A DNA stretch of 37,672 nt from Proteobacteria bacterium SG_bin6. Lineage in GTDB: Bacteria; Pseudomonadota; Alphaproteobacteria; Sphingomonadales; Sphingomonadaceae. The position numbers were made by a program, and so were the translations under genes. Each line of letters opens with the position of its first letter. Position 1 is the first letter of the stretch. This document shows, in pieces, positions 15,788 through 23,900 of the stretch. Below the pieces are notes generated by a model that saw only the letters and a list, made by a program, of their open reading frames with translations, was not told where the DNA came from and made no database searches. Location of the stretch: NCBI GenBank assembly GCA_002083435.1, contig LWDJ01000011.1, positions 1-37,672 of the forward strand, written 5' to 3'.

Positions 15788-15985
15788 GCTTGTTCCTCCC
15801 GGGTTGAATCATGCCGTGCCGTTGGCAAGGGATCAACCGTCTTGCCCATATAAGACGCTTTGCGCCCGGGGCCAACGGCTTACCCGGTGCGGGGTGGTGG
15901 CGCGCGGCGATTGCAATTCCTTAAGCAACCATACGGCAAAGGTGGGGCGCGCGATGTAGAACGGTCAATTCGAGCGGCGGGGACA

Positions 15986-16525
15986 ATGAAGGGCATCATC
16001 TTCAACTTGCTTGAAGAAGCGGTGATCGATCAGTTCGGCGACGGGGTGTGGGACGATCTGCTCCAGGCTTCGGGCGCCTCGGGCTCCTATACCTCGCTCG
16101 GTTCCTATCCCGATGCCGAGGCGGTCGCCCTGGTCGGCGCCGCCGCGACCGCGCTCGACAAGCCGGCGGCGGACATTCTGCGCTGGTTCGGCCAGGCGGC
16201 GATGCCGCGTTTTGTGGAGCGTTATCCGGCGCTGTTCGCGCCGCACCAGAACGCCCGCGATTTCCTGCTCGCGCTCAACACCATCATCCACCCGGAAGTG
16301 CACAAGCTCTATCCCGGCGCGGTGTGCCCGCATTTCCGCTATCAATCGGCTGAGGCCGACCGCTTGCAGCTGGGCTATACCAGCCCGCGCCGGCTGTGCG
16401 CGCTCGCCGAAGGGCTGATCCTGGGCGCCGCCGCGCATTATGGCGAGATGGTCTCGGTCAGTCAGAGCGCCTGTATGCACGAGGGCGCGCGCGCCTGCGC
16501 GCTGGAGGTGCGATGGGTGTCCTGA
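15986..16525 (+). CDS. H-NOX heme nitric oxide sensor protein
   Basis: The 179-residue stand-alone H-NOX domain binds heme and senses NO. Numbering from the ATG at 15986, the family residues fall on their canonical positions: Ile5, the proximal heme ligand His102 (NTIIHPEVHKLYPG), Pro115, and the YxSxR heme-carboxylate motif at Tyr131, Ser133 and Arg135. The distal position 140 is Leu rather than Tyr, which in characterised H-NOX proteins goes with NO binding and exclusion of O2. Cysteines at 138, 163 and 171, with His165, resemble the zinc or redox cluster of bacterial H-NOX proteins. A longer open frame begins at 15860 but lacks support; MKGIIFNLLEE is the normal H-NOX start. The gene overlaps the GGDEF-EAL gene by 13 bases, its likely signalling partner. 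Confidence 0.93.
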   Translation: MKGIIFNLLEEAVIDQFGDGVWDDLLQASGASGSYTSLGSYPDAEAVALVGAAATALDKPAADILRWFGQAAMPRFVERYPALFAPHQNARDFLLALNTIIHPEVHKLYPGAVCPHFRYQSAEADRLQLGYTSPRRLCALAEGLILGAAAHYGEMVSVSQSACMHEGARACALEVRWVS

Positions 16526-18519
16526 CGCCTGACGCCTTCGAGCAAGCGCTCGGCGATACCCCGCAGCGGCGGCTGGAACGGCTCGAACGGCGGCTCGCGC
16601 GCGAGCGTGCCGCGCGGCTGGAAGCGGAGGCGATCGCCGAAACCGGGCTGCGCCGCGCCTATCTGGCGCAGCAGCGGATCGAGCTGCTCCAGCGCGTCGC
16701 CGCCAAGGCCAACGAAGCCGCCGACACCGGCGAGGCGCTGCGCTTCGCGGTGCGGGAGATTTGCGCCGCGACCGGCTGGGCATTCGGCAATGTCTATCTG
16801 GTCGATCCGCAGGCGCCGCACCGGCTGATCCCCGCCCATGCCTGGCACGCCGACGATCCCGAGCCGCTTGCCCCGTTCATCGAGGCGTCGCTGGCGCGCG
16901 GCTTCGCGCGCGGCGAGGGCCTGCCGGGGCGGGTGCTGGCGAGCGGGGCGCCGCTATGGCTGGCGGATCTGCAGGCCGACGGCAATTTCCCGCGGCGCCC
17001 GGTGGCGGCGGCGGTCGGGCTCGCCTCGGCCTTCGCGTTCCCGATCCAGGTCCAGCGCGACGTGACCGGGGTGATCGAATTCTTTGCCCGCCCGCAACTG
17101 GCCGAGGATGCGGACATGCTCGCGGTGATGGGCCAGATCGGCACCCAGCTCGGCCGGGTGATCGAACGCGAGCGCTTCGCCGCGCAACTGCTGCACGACG
17201 CGCTGCACGATCCGCTGACCGCGCTGCCCAACCGCGCGCTGTTCAACGACCGCGTGACCCAGGCGCTGGACCGGCGCGCGCGACGGGGCAGTGGCGAAGT
17301 CGCGGTGCTGTACCTCGACCTCGACGGGTTCAAGCTGGTCAATGACAGTTTCGGCCACCACGCCGGCGACAGCCTGCTCCAGGCGATCGCCGCGCGGCTG
17401 CGCAGCGTGCTCGATAGCTTGCCCCGCGCCGAAGGCTGGCCCGCCTGGACGCTCGGCCGGCTGGGCGGCGACGAGTTCACGATCGTGCTCGACGAGTTCG
17501 ACCAGCCGGGGCGGGCGAGCGCGGTCGCCGAGCGTCTGCTCGCGGGGCTTTCCGGCCCCTATCGTGTCGCGGGTGGCGAGGTTCACGCCAATGCGAGCAT
17601 CGGCGTCGCGCTCGCGCGCACGCCGGGGGTGACCGCGATCGACCTGCTGCGCAAGGCCGATACCGCGCTCTATGAAGCGAAGGCGCGCGGGCGCGGCCAG
17701 ATCGCGCTGTTCGACAAGGCGCTGCGCAAGCGGGCGATGGCGCGGCTGCAGACCGAGAATGATCTGCGCGGCGCGCTCGCGCGCGACGAGTTCCGCCTGC
17801 TCTACCAGCCGATCGTCGACATGAAGAGCAACCGCGTCTCGGGCTTCGAGGCGCTGCTGCGCTGGCGGCGCGGCGGTGGCGAGGTGGTGGGGCCGGGGCA
17901 GTTCATCGGCGTCGCGGAGGAGACCGGGCTGATCGTCGCGATCGGCAACTGGGTGCTGCGCGAGGCCTGTGCCGCCGCCGCTGCCTGGAACCGCACCCAT
18001 CCCGCGCCGCCGGTGTCGATGAGCATCAACGTCTCGCCGCGCCAGTTCCTGCTGCCGGGCTTTACCGAGATCGTCCACCAGACGCTGCACGAAACCGGGG
18101 TGCCGCCCGCGCTCGTCACGCTGGAGATCACCGAATCGATCGCGATCGCCAATCCCGACCGCGCGATCGAGATCATGCGCGATCTGCGCGGGCTGGGGGT
18201 GAAGATCGGCCTCGACGATTTCGGCACCGGCTATTCCTCGCTCGGCCACCTCCACCGCTATCCCTTCTCGACGCTGAAGCTCGATCGCAGTTTCGTTCAG
18301 GACCTGTGCGACCCGCGCAACCGCACCTCGCCGGGCATCGTCCGCGCGGTGCTCGATCTCGCGCAGACGATGAAGCTGTCGGTCGTCGCCGAGGGGATCG
18401 AGACGAGCTGCCAGCGCCGCCAGCTCCGCGAGCTGGGCTGCCAGTTCGCGCAAGGGTTTCTTTATGCCGAGCCGCTGACCCCCGAGGCGGCAAGCGCGCT
18501 GATCGCCCGGCACCGCTAG
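16513..18519 (+). CDS. H-NOX-associated GAF-GGDEF-EAL c-di-GMP enzyme
   Basis: The 668-residue cytoplasmic protein starts with a basic coiled coil (residues of about 15-70). It has a GAF domain (about 75-220), a GGDEF domain (about 225-395; LGRLGGDEFTIV, Gly at about 318) and an EAL domain (about 410-665; FEALLRW near 446, NVSPRQF, LEITES, LDDFGTGYSSLGHL, VVAEGIET, QGFLYAEPL). Both catalytic motifs are intact, so it may both make and degrade c-di-GMP. No RxxD inhibitory site precedes GGDEF (WPAW is there instead). The ATG at 16513 overlaps the H-NOX gene by 13 bases in another frame, indicating coupled translation. By analogy with H-NOX/HaCE pairs in Shewanella and Legionella, NO-bound H-NOX probably alters the balance of the two activities, affecting biofilm formation. 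Confidence 0.92.
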   Translation: MGVLTPDAFEQALGDTPQRRLERLERRLARERAARLEAEAIAETGLRRAYLAQQRIELLQRVAAKANEAADTGEALRFAVREICAATGWAFGNVYLVDPQAPHRLIPAHAWHADDPEPLAPFIEASLARGFARGEGLPGRVLASGAPLWLADLQADGNFPRRPVAAAVGLASAFAFPIQVQRDVTGVIEFFARPQLAEDADMLAVMGQIGTQLGRVIERERFAAQLLHDALHDPLTALPNRALFNDRVTQALDRRARRGSGEVAVLYLDLDGFKLVNDSFGHHAGDSLLQAIAARLRSVLDSLPRAEGWPAWTLGRLGGDEFTIVLDEFDQPGRASAVAERLLAGLSGPYRVAGGEVHANASIGVALARTPGVTAIDLLRKADTALYEAKARGRGQIALFDKALRKRAMARLQTENDLRGALARDEFRLLYQPIVDMKSNRVSGFEALLRWRRGGGEVVGPGQFIGVAEETGLIVAIGNWVLREACAAAAAWNRTHPAPPVSMSINVSPRQFLLPGFTEIVHQTLHETGVPPALVTLEITESIAIANPDRAIEIMRDLRGLGVKIGLDDFGTGYSSLGHLHRYPFSTLKLDRSFVQDLCDPRNRTSPGIVRAVLDLAQTMKLSVVAEGIETSCQRRQLRELGCQFAQGFLYAEPLTPEAASALIARHR

Positions 18520-18629
18520 CCCGGGCGGGAACGCGCCGGCGTCGCCATCAAAACGCACCCGCCCTTTCCGCGGCGCGGCAATTGCGCTAAGGGCGCGCCC
18601 GAACGCTTCTCCCCAGGACAAATTTTCGC

Positions 18630-20450
18630 ATGAATCTGCGCAATATCGCCATCATCGCGCACGTCGATCATGGCAAGACCACGCTTGTTGACCAGCTGTT
18701 TCGCCAATCGGGCACCTTCCGCGACAATCAGCGGGTCGAAGAACGCGCGATGGATTCCAACGATCTGGAGAAGGAGCGCGGGATCACCATTCTCGCCAAA
18801 TGCACCAGCGTCGAATGGGAAGGCACGCGGATCAACATCGTCGACACCCCCGGCCACGCCGATTTCGGCGGCGAGGTGGAGCGCATCCTGAGCATGGTCG
18901 ACGGCGTGATCCTGCTGGTGGACGCCGCCGAAGGGCCGATGCCGCAGACCAAGTTCGTCACCGGCAAGGCGCTCGCGCTGGGGCTGCGCCCGATCGTCGT
19001 CGTCAACAAGATCGACCGCAGCGACGCGCGCGTGCAGGAAGTGCTGAACGAGGTGTTCGACCTGTTCGTGACGCTCGAAGCCAATGACGATCAGCTCGAT
19101 TTCCCCGTGCTCTACGCCTCGGGCCGCAACGGCTATGCGAGCGAGGATGCCGAGGCGCGCGAGGGCACGCTGGCGCCGCTGTTCAACCGCATCGTCGCGC
19201 ATGTGCCGGCGCCGCAAGTCGATCGCGACGCGCCGTTCACTTTCCTGGTGACGCTGCTCGATCGCGACAATTTCCTGGGGCGCATCCTCACCGGCCGCGT
19301 CGCCTCGGGCGTCGTCAAGCTCAACCAGGCGATCCACGCGCTCGATCGCGACGGCCGCGTGCTCGAGACCGGCCGCGCCTCCAAGCTCCTCGCCTTCCGC
19401 GGGCTTGAGCGGGTGCCGGTGGAAGAGGCCGAGGCGGGCGACATCATCAGCCTCGCCGGCTTGACCGTCGCGACCGTCGCCAACACCATCGCCGACACCA
19501 GCGTCTCGACCCCGATCAAGGCGCAGCCGATCGACCCGCCGACGCTCTCGATGCGCTTCGCCGTCAACGACAGCCCGATGGCGGGCCGCGAGGGCAGCAA
19601 GGTGACGAGCCGCCTGATCCGCGACCGCCTGTTCCGCGAGGCCGAATCGAACGTCGCCATCCGCGTCACCGAAAGCGAGGACAGGGATTCGTTCGAGGTG
19701 GCCGGGCGCGGCGAACTCCAGCTCGGCGTGCTGATCGAGACGATGCGCCGCGAGGGCTTCGAGCTCGGCATCAGCCGCCCGCGCGTGCTGTTCCGCGACG
19801 GCGAGCAGGGCCGCGAGGAGCCCTATGAAACCGTCGTGATCGACGTGGACGAGGAATTTTCCGGCACCGTCGTCGACAAGATGAACCAGCGCAAGGCCGA
19901 GCTGACCGACATGCGCCCCTCGGGCGGCGGCAAGACCCGCATCACCTTCTCCGCCCCCTCGCGCGGGCTGATCGGCTATCACGGCGAGTTCCTGTCGGAC
20001 ACGCGCGGCACCGGCATCATGAACCGCATCTTCGAACGCTATGGCCCGTATAAGGGCCTGATCGAGGGGCGGAAGAACGGCGTGCTGATCTCCAACGGCT
20101 CGGGCGAGGCCAATGCCTATGCGCTCAACTCGCTGGAGGAGCGCGGCATCCTGATGGTCGGCCCCGGCGAGCCGTTGTACGAAGGCATGATCATCGGCGA
20201 AAACGCCAAGCCCGACGACCTTGAAGTCAACCCGATGAAGGCGAAACAGCTGACCAACTTCCGCGCGAGCGGCGGCAAGGACGACGCGATCCGCCTGACC
20301 CCGCCGCGCAAGCTGACGCTGGAACAGGCGATCGCCTATATCGACGACGACGAGATGGTCGAGGTGACGCCCAAGTCGATCCGGCTGCGGAAGAAGTTTC
20401 TTGACCCGCATGAGCGGAAGAAGGCGAAGCGGGGGGCTGAGGCGGCTTGA
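18630..20450 (+). CDS. typA: Translational GTPase TypA/BipA
   Basis: The 606-residue ribosome-associated GTPase has the elongation-factor-type G domain: G1 AHVDHGKTTL (residue of about 11), the switch region RGITILAKC, G3 DTPGHADF, and G4 NKID. After it come the beta-barrel domain, the two EF-G-like domains and the TypA-specific C-terminal domain ending in LRKKFLDPHERKKAKRG. TypA is needed for ribosome assembly and growth under stress such as cold. The length is that of the family. The ATG at 18630 begins MNLRNIAIIAHVDHGKTTL, with AGGACA about 8 bases upstream as a weak ribosome-binding site. It marks the GC-rich left boundary of the AT-rich island, which begins within about 50 bases of its stop. 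Confidence 0.97.
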   Translation: MNLRNIAIIAHVDHGKTTLVDQLFRQSGTFRDNQRVEERAMDSNDLEKERGITILAKCTSVEWEGTRINIVDTPGHADFGGEVERILSMVDGVILLVDAAEGPMPQTKFVTGKALALGLRPIVVVNKIDRSDARVQEVLNEVFDLFVTLEANDDQLDFPVLYASGRNGYASEDAEAREGTLAPLFNRIVAHVPAPQVDRDAPFTFLVTLLDRDNFLGRILTGRVASGVVKLNQAIHALDRDGRVLETGRASKLLAFRGLERVPVEEAEAGDIISLAGLTVATVANTIADTSVSTPIKAQPIDPPTLSMRFAVNDSPMAGREGSKVTSRLIRDRLFREAESNVAIRVTESEDRDSFEVAGRGELQLGVLIETMRREGFELGISRPRVLFRDGEQGREEPYETVVIDVDEEFSGTVVDKMNQRKAELTDMRPSGGGKTRITFSAPSRGLIGYHGEFLSDTRGTGIMNRIFERYGPYKGLIEGRKNGVLISNGSGEANAYALNSLEERGILMVGPGEPLYEGMIIGENAKPDDLEVNPMKAKQLTNFRASGGKDDAIRLTPPRKLTLEQAIAYIDDDEMVEVTPKSIRLRKKFLDPHERKKAKRGAEAA

Positions 20451-20500
20451 GGGGGTGATCCAAGTGAACCTGCACCCGCTGCGCCCACGGCTAGACAGTA

Positions 20501-20528
20501 TTGAAACTGGCCTTGCTCGAGGTATAAT
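20501..20528 (+). promoter_or_regulatory. Consensus sigma70 promoter of the AT-rich island gene
   Basis: TTGAAA (20501-20506) and a perfect TATAAT (20523-20528) are separated by 16 bases. The transcript should start near 20535. A TGAGGT ribosome-binding site (20548-20553) lies 3 bases before the ATG at 20557. Such a textbook promoter stands out among the GC-rich neighbours and suggests the island gene brings its own constitutive promoter. Confidence 0.65.
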
Positions 20529-20556
20529 CTGCGCCAGGGCCTTGCACTGAGGTGGT

Positions 20557-20778
20557 ATGGCAAGCTATCAGCGTGTTGCTCTCTTCCTGTTTTTTGACGC
20601 TATAGAACGTGACTTGGTATCGCGTATTCGCGCCGCGTGCGGATTGGATTGCCACGACATTTTGACTCTGGAGGAGCGCGAAAAGGCGCGCAATCGGCTG
20701 CAGAGTAGAGGTGGCGAGATTGGCACAAGCGATGGCGATCTACTTCATGGGCTTGATTTGGGGATAAGTATTCTATAA
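20557..20778 (+). CDS. HEPN-type N-terminal part of the island protein (first frame)
   Basis: This 73-codon frame starts at an ATG with a nearby ribosome-binding site, 29 bases after a perfect TATAAT. Its helical sequence (VALFLFFDAIERDLVSRIRA, then DILTLEEREKARNRLQSRGG) is that of the first helices of a HEPN domain. The frame ends at 20778, but the next frame, open from 20757, continues without loss of sense through DKYSIILRHKGRLDKSSADY, then YQKHKSNFEKIIPIRNSTMH. That continuation supplies the HEPN catalytic motif RNSTMH (R-N-x3-H, at 20865-20882). So the 73-residue product is best regarded as the front of a longer protein rather than a separate gene. If it is made alone, it would lack the catalytic Arg and His. 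Confidence 0.6.
   Translation: MASYQRVALFLFFDAIERDLVSRIRAACGLDCHDILTLEEREKARNRLQSRGGEIGTSDGDLLHGLDLGISIL
20757..20763 (+). other. Slippery heptamer T TTG GGG where the two island frames join
   Basis: In the first frame the codons are GAT TTG GGG ATA, and the heptamer T TTG GGG has the X XXY YYZ form of a -1 ribosomal frameshift site. A slip by one base after GGG gives GAT AAG TAT, which is exactly the frame that runs on into the HEPN motif and the NTPase. Alternatively one G was lost from a run of five (natural mutation or sequencing error). The first frame stops at 20776-20778. Confidence 0.5.
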
Positions 20779-20876
20779 TTCTACGACATAAGGGCAGACT
20801 TGATAAGTCATCTGCTGACTATTATCAAAAGCATAAATCTAATTTCGAAAAAATTATTCCCATCCGAAATTCGACT

Positions 20877-23102
20877 ATGCATGGAAGGCCGTTAACAACA
20901 GGTGATTATTCACTTGGATTCTCACTAACTCAAGAGTTTCTATCCTCTCCTCGCTTATGGCCAACTCTGTTTTCGGTATATAAAGAATATTGGGGAAAGC
21001 CAGATGCTTTGCTTGCTGCAACCGTCCATATTTTGGATGAGCCTGTTTCGGCGGAGGTTTTGAACAATCTCCCAATTCCAGATTATGATGATACGGGTTT
21101 TCAGCCGAGAAAAGGCCTTGAGGCGGATCTAAAAAGGAAAATTCTAGGACGGCACCCTGTCATAACCGTCTTGGGAGACGGCGGGAATGGGAAGACCGCT
21201 CTTACCCTCCAAACACTCTATGGCTTACTACATAGTAATGATCATGATTTTGACGCCTTTATATGGGTTTTTGCAAAGAGTAATAGACTAACGACTACCG
21301 AAATAACAAGAATACATGGAGCAATAACAACATCTCTTGGTATTTTCGAAGATGTCGCTGAAAAGTTCGAGCCAGGTAGCGATAATCCAATTGATAGAGT
21401 ACGTCGTCTTCTAGAGCAGAATCGCGTACTTTTGGCCATTGACAATCTGGAAACGGTATTGGACGAAAACCTGATGGAATTCGCTTCAGACGTTCCTGGG
21501 CAGAGCAAGATTGTATTTACATCGCGGGTCCCTTTGGGTGGCGATTTATCGGTACAAGTTCCAGAGTTCTCTGAAAGTGAGTCTTTGCCGTATCTTCGCA
21601 GATTAATAGAAGCTTACGATATAGATGTTCTGCGTGGTGCGTCTGATGAGCAGTTGAGGCGGCACCTCAATCGTCTTGCAAACAAGCCATTGCTGGTAAA
21701 GTGGTTTGCCATCGGTGTTTCTACTGGATTGAACCCAGATCGCATTACGGCAAATCCAGAGATTGCACTCCGGTTTTGCATGGAGAATGTTTTTGAAAAA
21801 CTGTCAGGTGTAGGGCGAGATGTCTTGTCTATAATGGCTATCATACCCCAATCCGTATCCTCGACCGTTATTCAGCACATATCGCTGCAACAGCCTACTG
21901 AGATTGAAGCGGGGCTAGCTGAGCTGATCCGATTTGGCTTGGTGGAGCGTTCCGATTCGTCAAACCTTGAACGACTATGGCGACTAAAACCGTTTGCTCG
22001 TGCCTTCATCACGCGGGTGATGAGGTTGTCACCAGATAAAAGCGACGAAATTCGTGATCGACATAGAACGTTAAATGCAACGTATCAAGAAGAAAGGGGT
22101 AGAGGCTATAGCAATCCATACGAGTCCAGATTTTTTACGGTACGGTCACAATCGGAGGCAATTGCGGCACGACGATTGCGCCATGCACATAGCCTCGCAT
22201 TTAAGGACCGCTTTGATCAGGCGATTGGAATTATCGATGAATTGAAAATATCTATACCTGAATATTTCGAGGTATATCGTACGCTAGCTTTTATTCAATA
22301 CCGTCAAGGAGATGTGGCAGGGGCGGCGGCAAGTTATGAAGCTGCGTTTGACCTAGCCCCGGATCAACCGCAGCTGAGATTCTTTTATGGTGGATTTCTC
22401 ATGCGAGCTTACGGCGATTGTGCTGGTGCTCGGGAGCAGTTTGAAGCCGCTTTGGAAATAGACTCGTCTGAGTTGGTTGTATTACGTGAAGCGGCGAGGT
22501 CAAGTCTGTTTCTCTTTGACTTTGATGCTGCCCAAAAATATATCACGTCCGCGTGGAATGAAGGCTTTAAAAGCGCTCATGATGAGGTGGTATTCCATGA
22601 CTTGCAGTCGCAGCTTTACATAAGACAGGCGGAACACAAACTAAATACGGGAGACCCGACTGGCGCAGCGAGGGCAGTTGAAGGGCTGCATGGATTCTTG
22701 AAGACGCTTAGACCCGACGTAGTCGACGCGACTTTAATTGAGCACCTTTGGAAAGTCCTGAATATTATTGACGCTCTCAAGCGGCATCCTTTGGTAGGAG
22801 AATCGCCGATTCTTGATAGCACGGCATATTTTGTTAGAAGTATTTCCCAGACTCCGTTGTCTCCAGTTGGCCATGGTAAGGAAAAGGAAGAAGTGATATA
22901 CGGTAGATCTGGCGAGCTTAAGCCGCAAGGAAGGACACCGACCTTTGGATTTATAAGAGATACCTTCGGCGTGGACACCTACGTTCATCGTAACAGTGTT
23001 AGCGCCACTCTTTGGAGCGACATGTGCGCAGGCCGGACCGTGCGCTTTGACATACATTCAGAAGGTAACCGTACTTGGGCAGAGAGCGTTGCATTGCTAT
23101 AA
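20877..23102 (+). CDS. STAND/NB-ARC NTPase with TPR repeats and C-terminal cold-shock domain, HEPN frame upstream
   Basis: From the first ATG this gives 741 residues; the frame is open from 20757, and the full protein with the first frame joined would be about 848. Before the ATG and across it is the HEPN RNase motif RNSTMH. The NTPase has Walker A VLGDGGNGKTAL (100-107), Walker B VLLAIDNLE (184-192), the sensor KIVFTSR (211-217) and a degenerate GLPL-like motif NKPLLVKW. Residues of about 440-590 are TPR-like repeats (GDVAGAAASYEAAFDLAP and CAGAREQFEAALEID). The last 60 residues look like a cold-shock OB fold, with TFGFI and DTYVHRN as RNP1/RNP2 counterparts. This points to a nucleic-acid-sensing abortive-infection (antiphage) protein. 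ATG 20877 lies inside the HEPN motif, so it is probably not the true start. Codons are AT-rich, unlike all neighbours, indicating horizontal transfer. Confidence 0.8.
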   Translation: MHGRPLTTGDYSLGFSLTQEFLSSPRLWPTLFSVYKEYWGKPDALLAATVHILDEPVSAEVLNNLPIPDYDDTGFQPRKGLEADLKRKILGRHPVITVLGDGGNGKTALTLQTLYGLLHSNDHDFDAFIWVFAKSNRLTTTEITRIHGAITTSLGIFEDVAEKFEPGSDNPIDRVRRLLEQNRVLLAIDNLETVLDENLMEFASDVPGQSKIVFTSRVPLGGDLSVQVPEFSESESLPYLRRLIEAYDIDVLRGASDEQLRRHLNRLANKPLLVKWFAIGVSTGLNPDRITANPEIALRFCMENVFEKLSGVGRDVLSIMAIIPQSVSSTVIQHISLQQPTEIEAGLAELIRFGLVERSDSSNLERLWRLKPFARAFITRVMRLSPDKSDEIRDRHRTLNATYQEERGRGYSNPYESRFFTVRSQSEAIAARRLRHAHSLAFKDRFDQAIGIIDELKISIPEYFEVYRTLAFIQYRQGDVAGAAASYEAAFDLAPDQPQLRFFYGGFLMRAYGDCAGAREQFEAALEIDSSELVVLREAARSSLFLFDFDAAQKYITSAWNEGFKSAHDEVVFHDLQSQLYIRQAEHKLNTGDPTGAARAVEGLHGFLKTLRPDVVDATLIEHLWKVLNIIDALKRHPLVGESPILDSTAYFVRSISQTPLSPVGHGKEKEEVIYGRSGELKPQGRTPTFGFIRDTFGVDTYVHRNSVSATLWSDMCAGRTVRFDIHSEGNRTWAESVALL

Positions 23103-23606
23103 AGAGTGAGATGCGGTTGGAAAAACGCCACAAATTACATCCTCCTATCCTAAACTCCCCCACTCCAGCGCATCCTCCCGCCCCCCAAACCGCAGAGCCC
23201 CACCAACAACCGCATCCCCGTCCCTGCCGAGGAACGGCCGCCGCTCCCGGAATTCACCCCCGTCCCGCGCAAGCCCCGCCATCTTGGCCGAACGCCCGCA
23301 CGCCAGCGTTGATCGCGGCGCTCGCCGATGCCGGCTTGGTCGGTCGCGCGGCGGGGGTGGTCGGTCGGGCGCGGACCCCTTGCCATGCGCGGCACCCGCC
23401 CCAGGCGCCGGGCGCTTCCGCAAGGCGCGCGGCGCTCGGTTTCGGGCTGGGGCGGCTGAAGGACCGCGCGGCTGTCTCGTCCGCGTCCTTGCCGAAAGCG
23501 CCGCCCGCGCGGGGGAGGGGGGCGACAAGCCGGCGCGAACCGGCGTGCGCGACGGTTGCGGCACGAACCGATTCCCTTTCGCCCGCACACCCCCTAACAC
23601 ACCGCG
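23103..23606. other. No confident gene between the island and the folP-like fragment
   Basis: The first about 40 bases are still AT-rich and the rest is GC-rich and cytosine-heavy on the plus strand. Open frames exist on both strands but none has a recognisable family, start signal or consistent codon use. A minus-strand frame ending near 23145 has a mildly protein-like tail (GGEFRERRPFLGRDGDAVVG) but its upstream part is low-complexity. I regard the stretch as decayed or non-coding DNA and the right junction of the AT-rich island. Confidence 0.4.
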
Positions 23607-23900
23607 ATGCTCTATCTCCGCCCGATCCGCTTCGCCGATACGCCCGTGGGTGCCGAACCCGTCGCCCGGCTCGCGGGCGGGCTGCAGTGGTTCGCCGCGC
23701 TCGAGGTGATCGCGGTCGAGGGCGGGCGGCGGCGCGAGCGGATCGTGCCGGTCGGCGCGTGGGACGCGTTCCTGGGCGCCCTCCCCGACCCGATCCCGAG
23801 GCGGCGGCGATCCTATGCGGCCCGGCGCCGGCGATCCTCGGCCAAGCGTCGCTGGTGGACGATCTGGCCGGGCAGCTGCATCACCTTGCGGGCCGCTTGA
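23607..23900 (+). pseudogene. folP: Truncated, frameshifted folP-like (dihydropteroate synthase) N-terminus
   Basis: The first about 60 codons read MLYLRPIRFADTPVG, VARLAGGLQWFAALEVIAVEGG and RRRERIVPV. This matches, from memory, the roughly 80-residue N-terminal extension typical of FolP in sphingomonads (YLRPI.FvDSPfG...VARLAGG..WFsa.EVI.VEGG). Near 23795 the frame is lost: a one-base shift restores PDPEAAAILCGPAPAILGQ before the similarity ends. The catalytic TIM-barrel (NVTPDSFSDGG, etc.) is absent from the rest of the window. It is therefore a relic or a deletion scar, and a functional folP must lie elsewhere. From 23901 to 24148 I see no recognisable gene. Confidence 0.5.

Noticed and set aside
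15860..15985. Longer start for the H-NOX protein at 15860
   Set aside because: It would add 42 residues of low-complexity sequence before the canonical MKGIIFN start; all conserved residues fall on standard numbering from 15986.
16954..20411. Two long minus-strand frames (555 and 631 codons) opposite the GGDEF-EAL gene and typA
   Set aside because: The plus-strand products are complete known families; the minus-strand products have no motifs or start signals.
23065..23090. GTAACC at 23065 as a further SigF site
   Set aside because: After 16 bases the sequence is CGTT rather than CGAA, and it lies within the 3' end of the island gene with no gene properly placed downstream.
20557..23102. Integrase, transposase or toxin-antitoxin partner within the AT-rich island
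   Set aside because: Looked for additional genes on both strands; only short frames opposite the NTPase gene, without motifs, were found.
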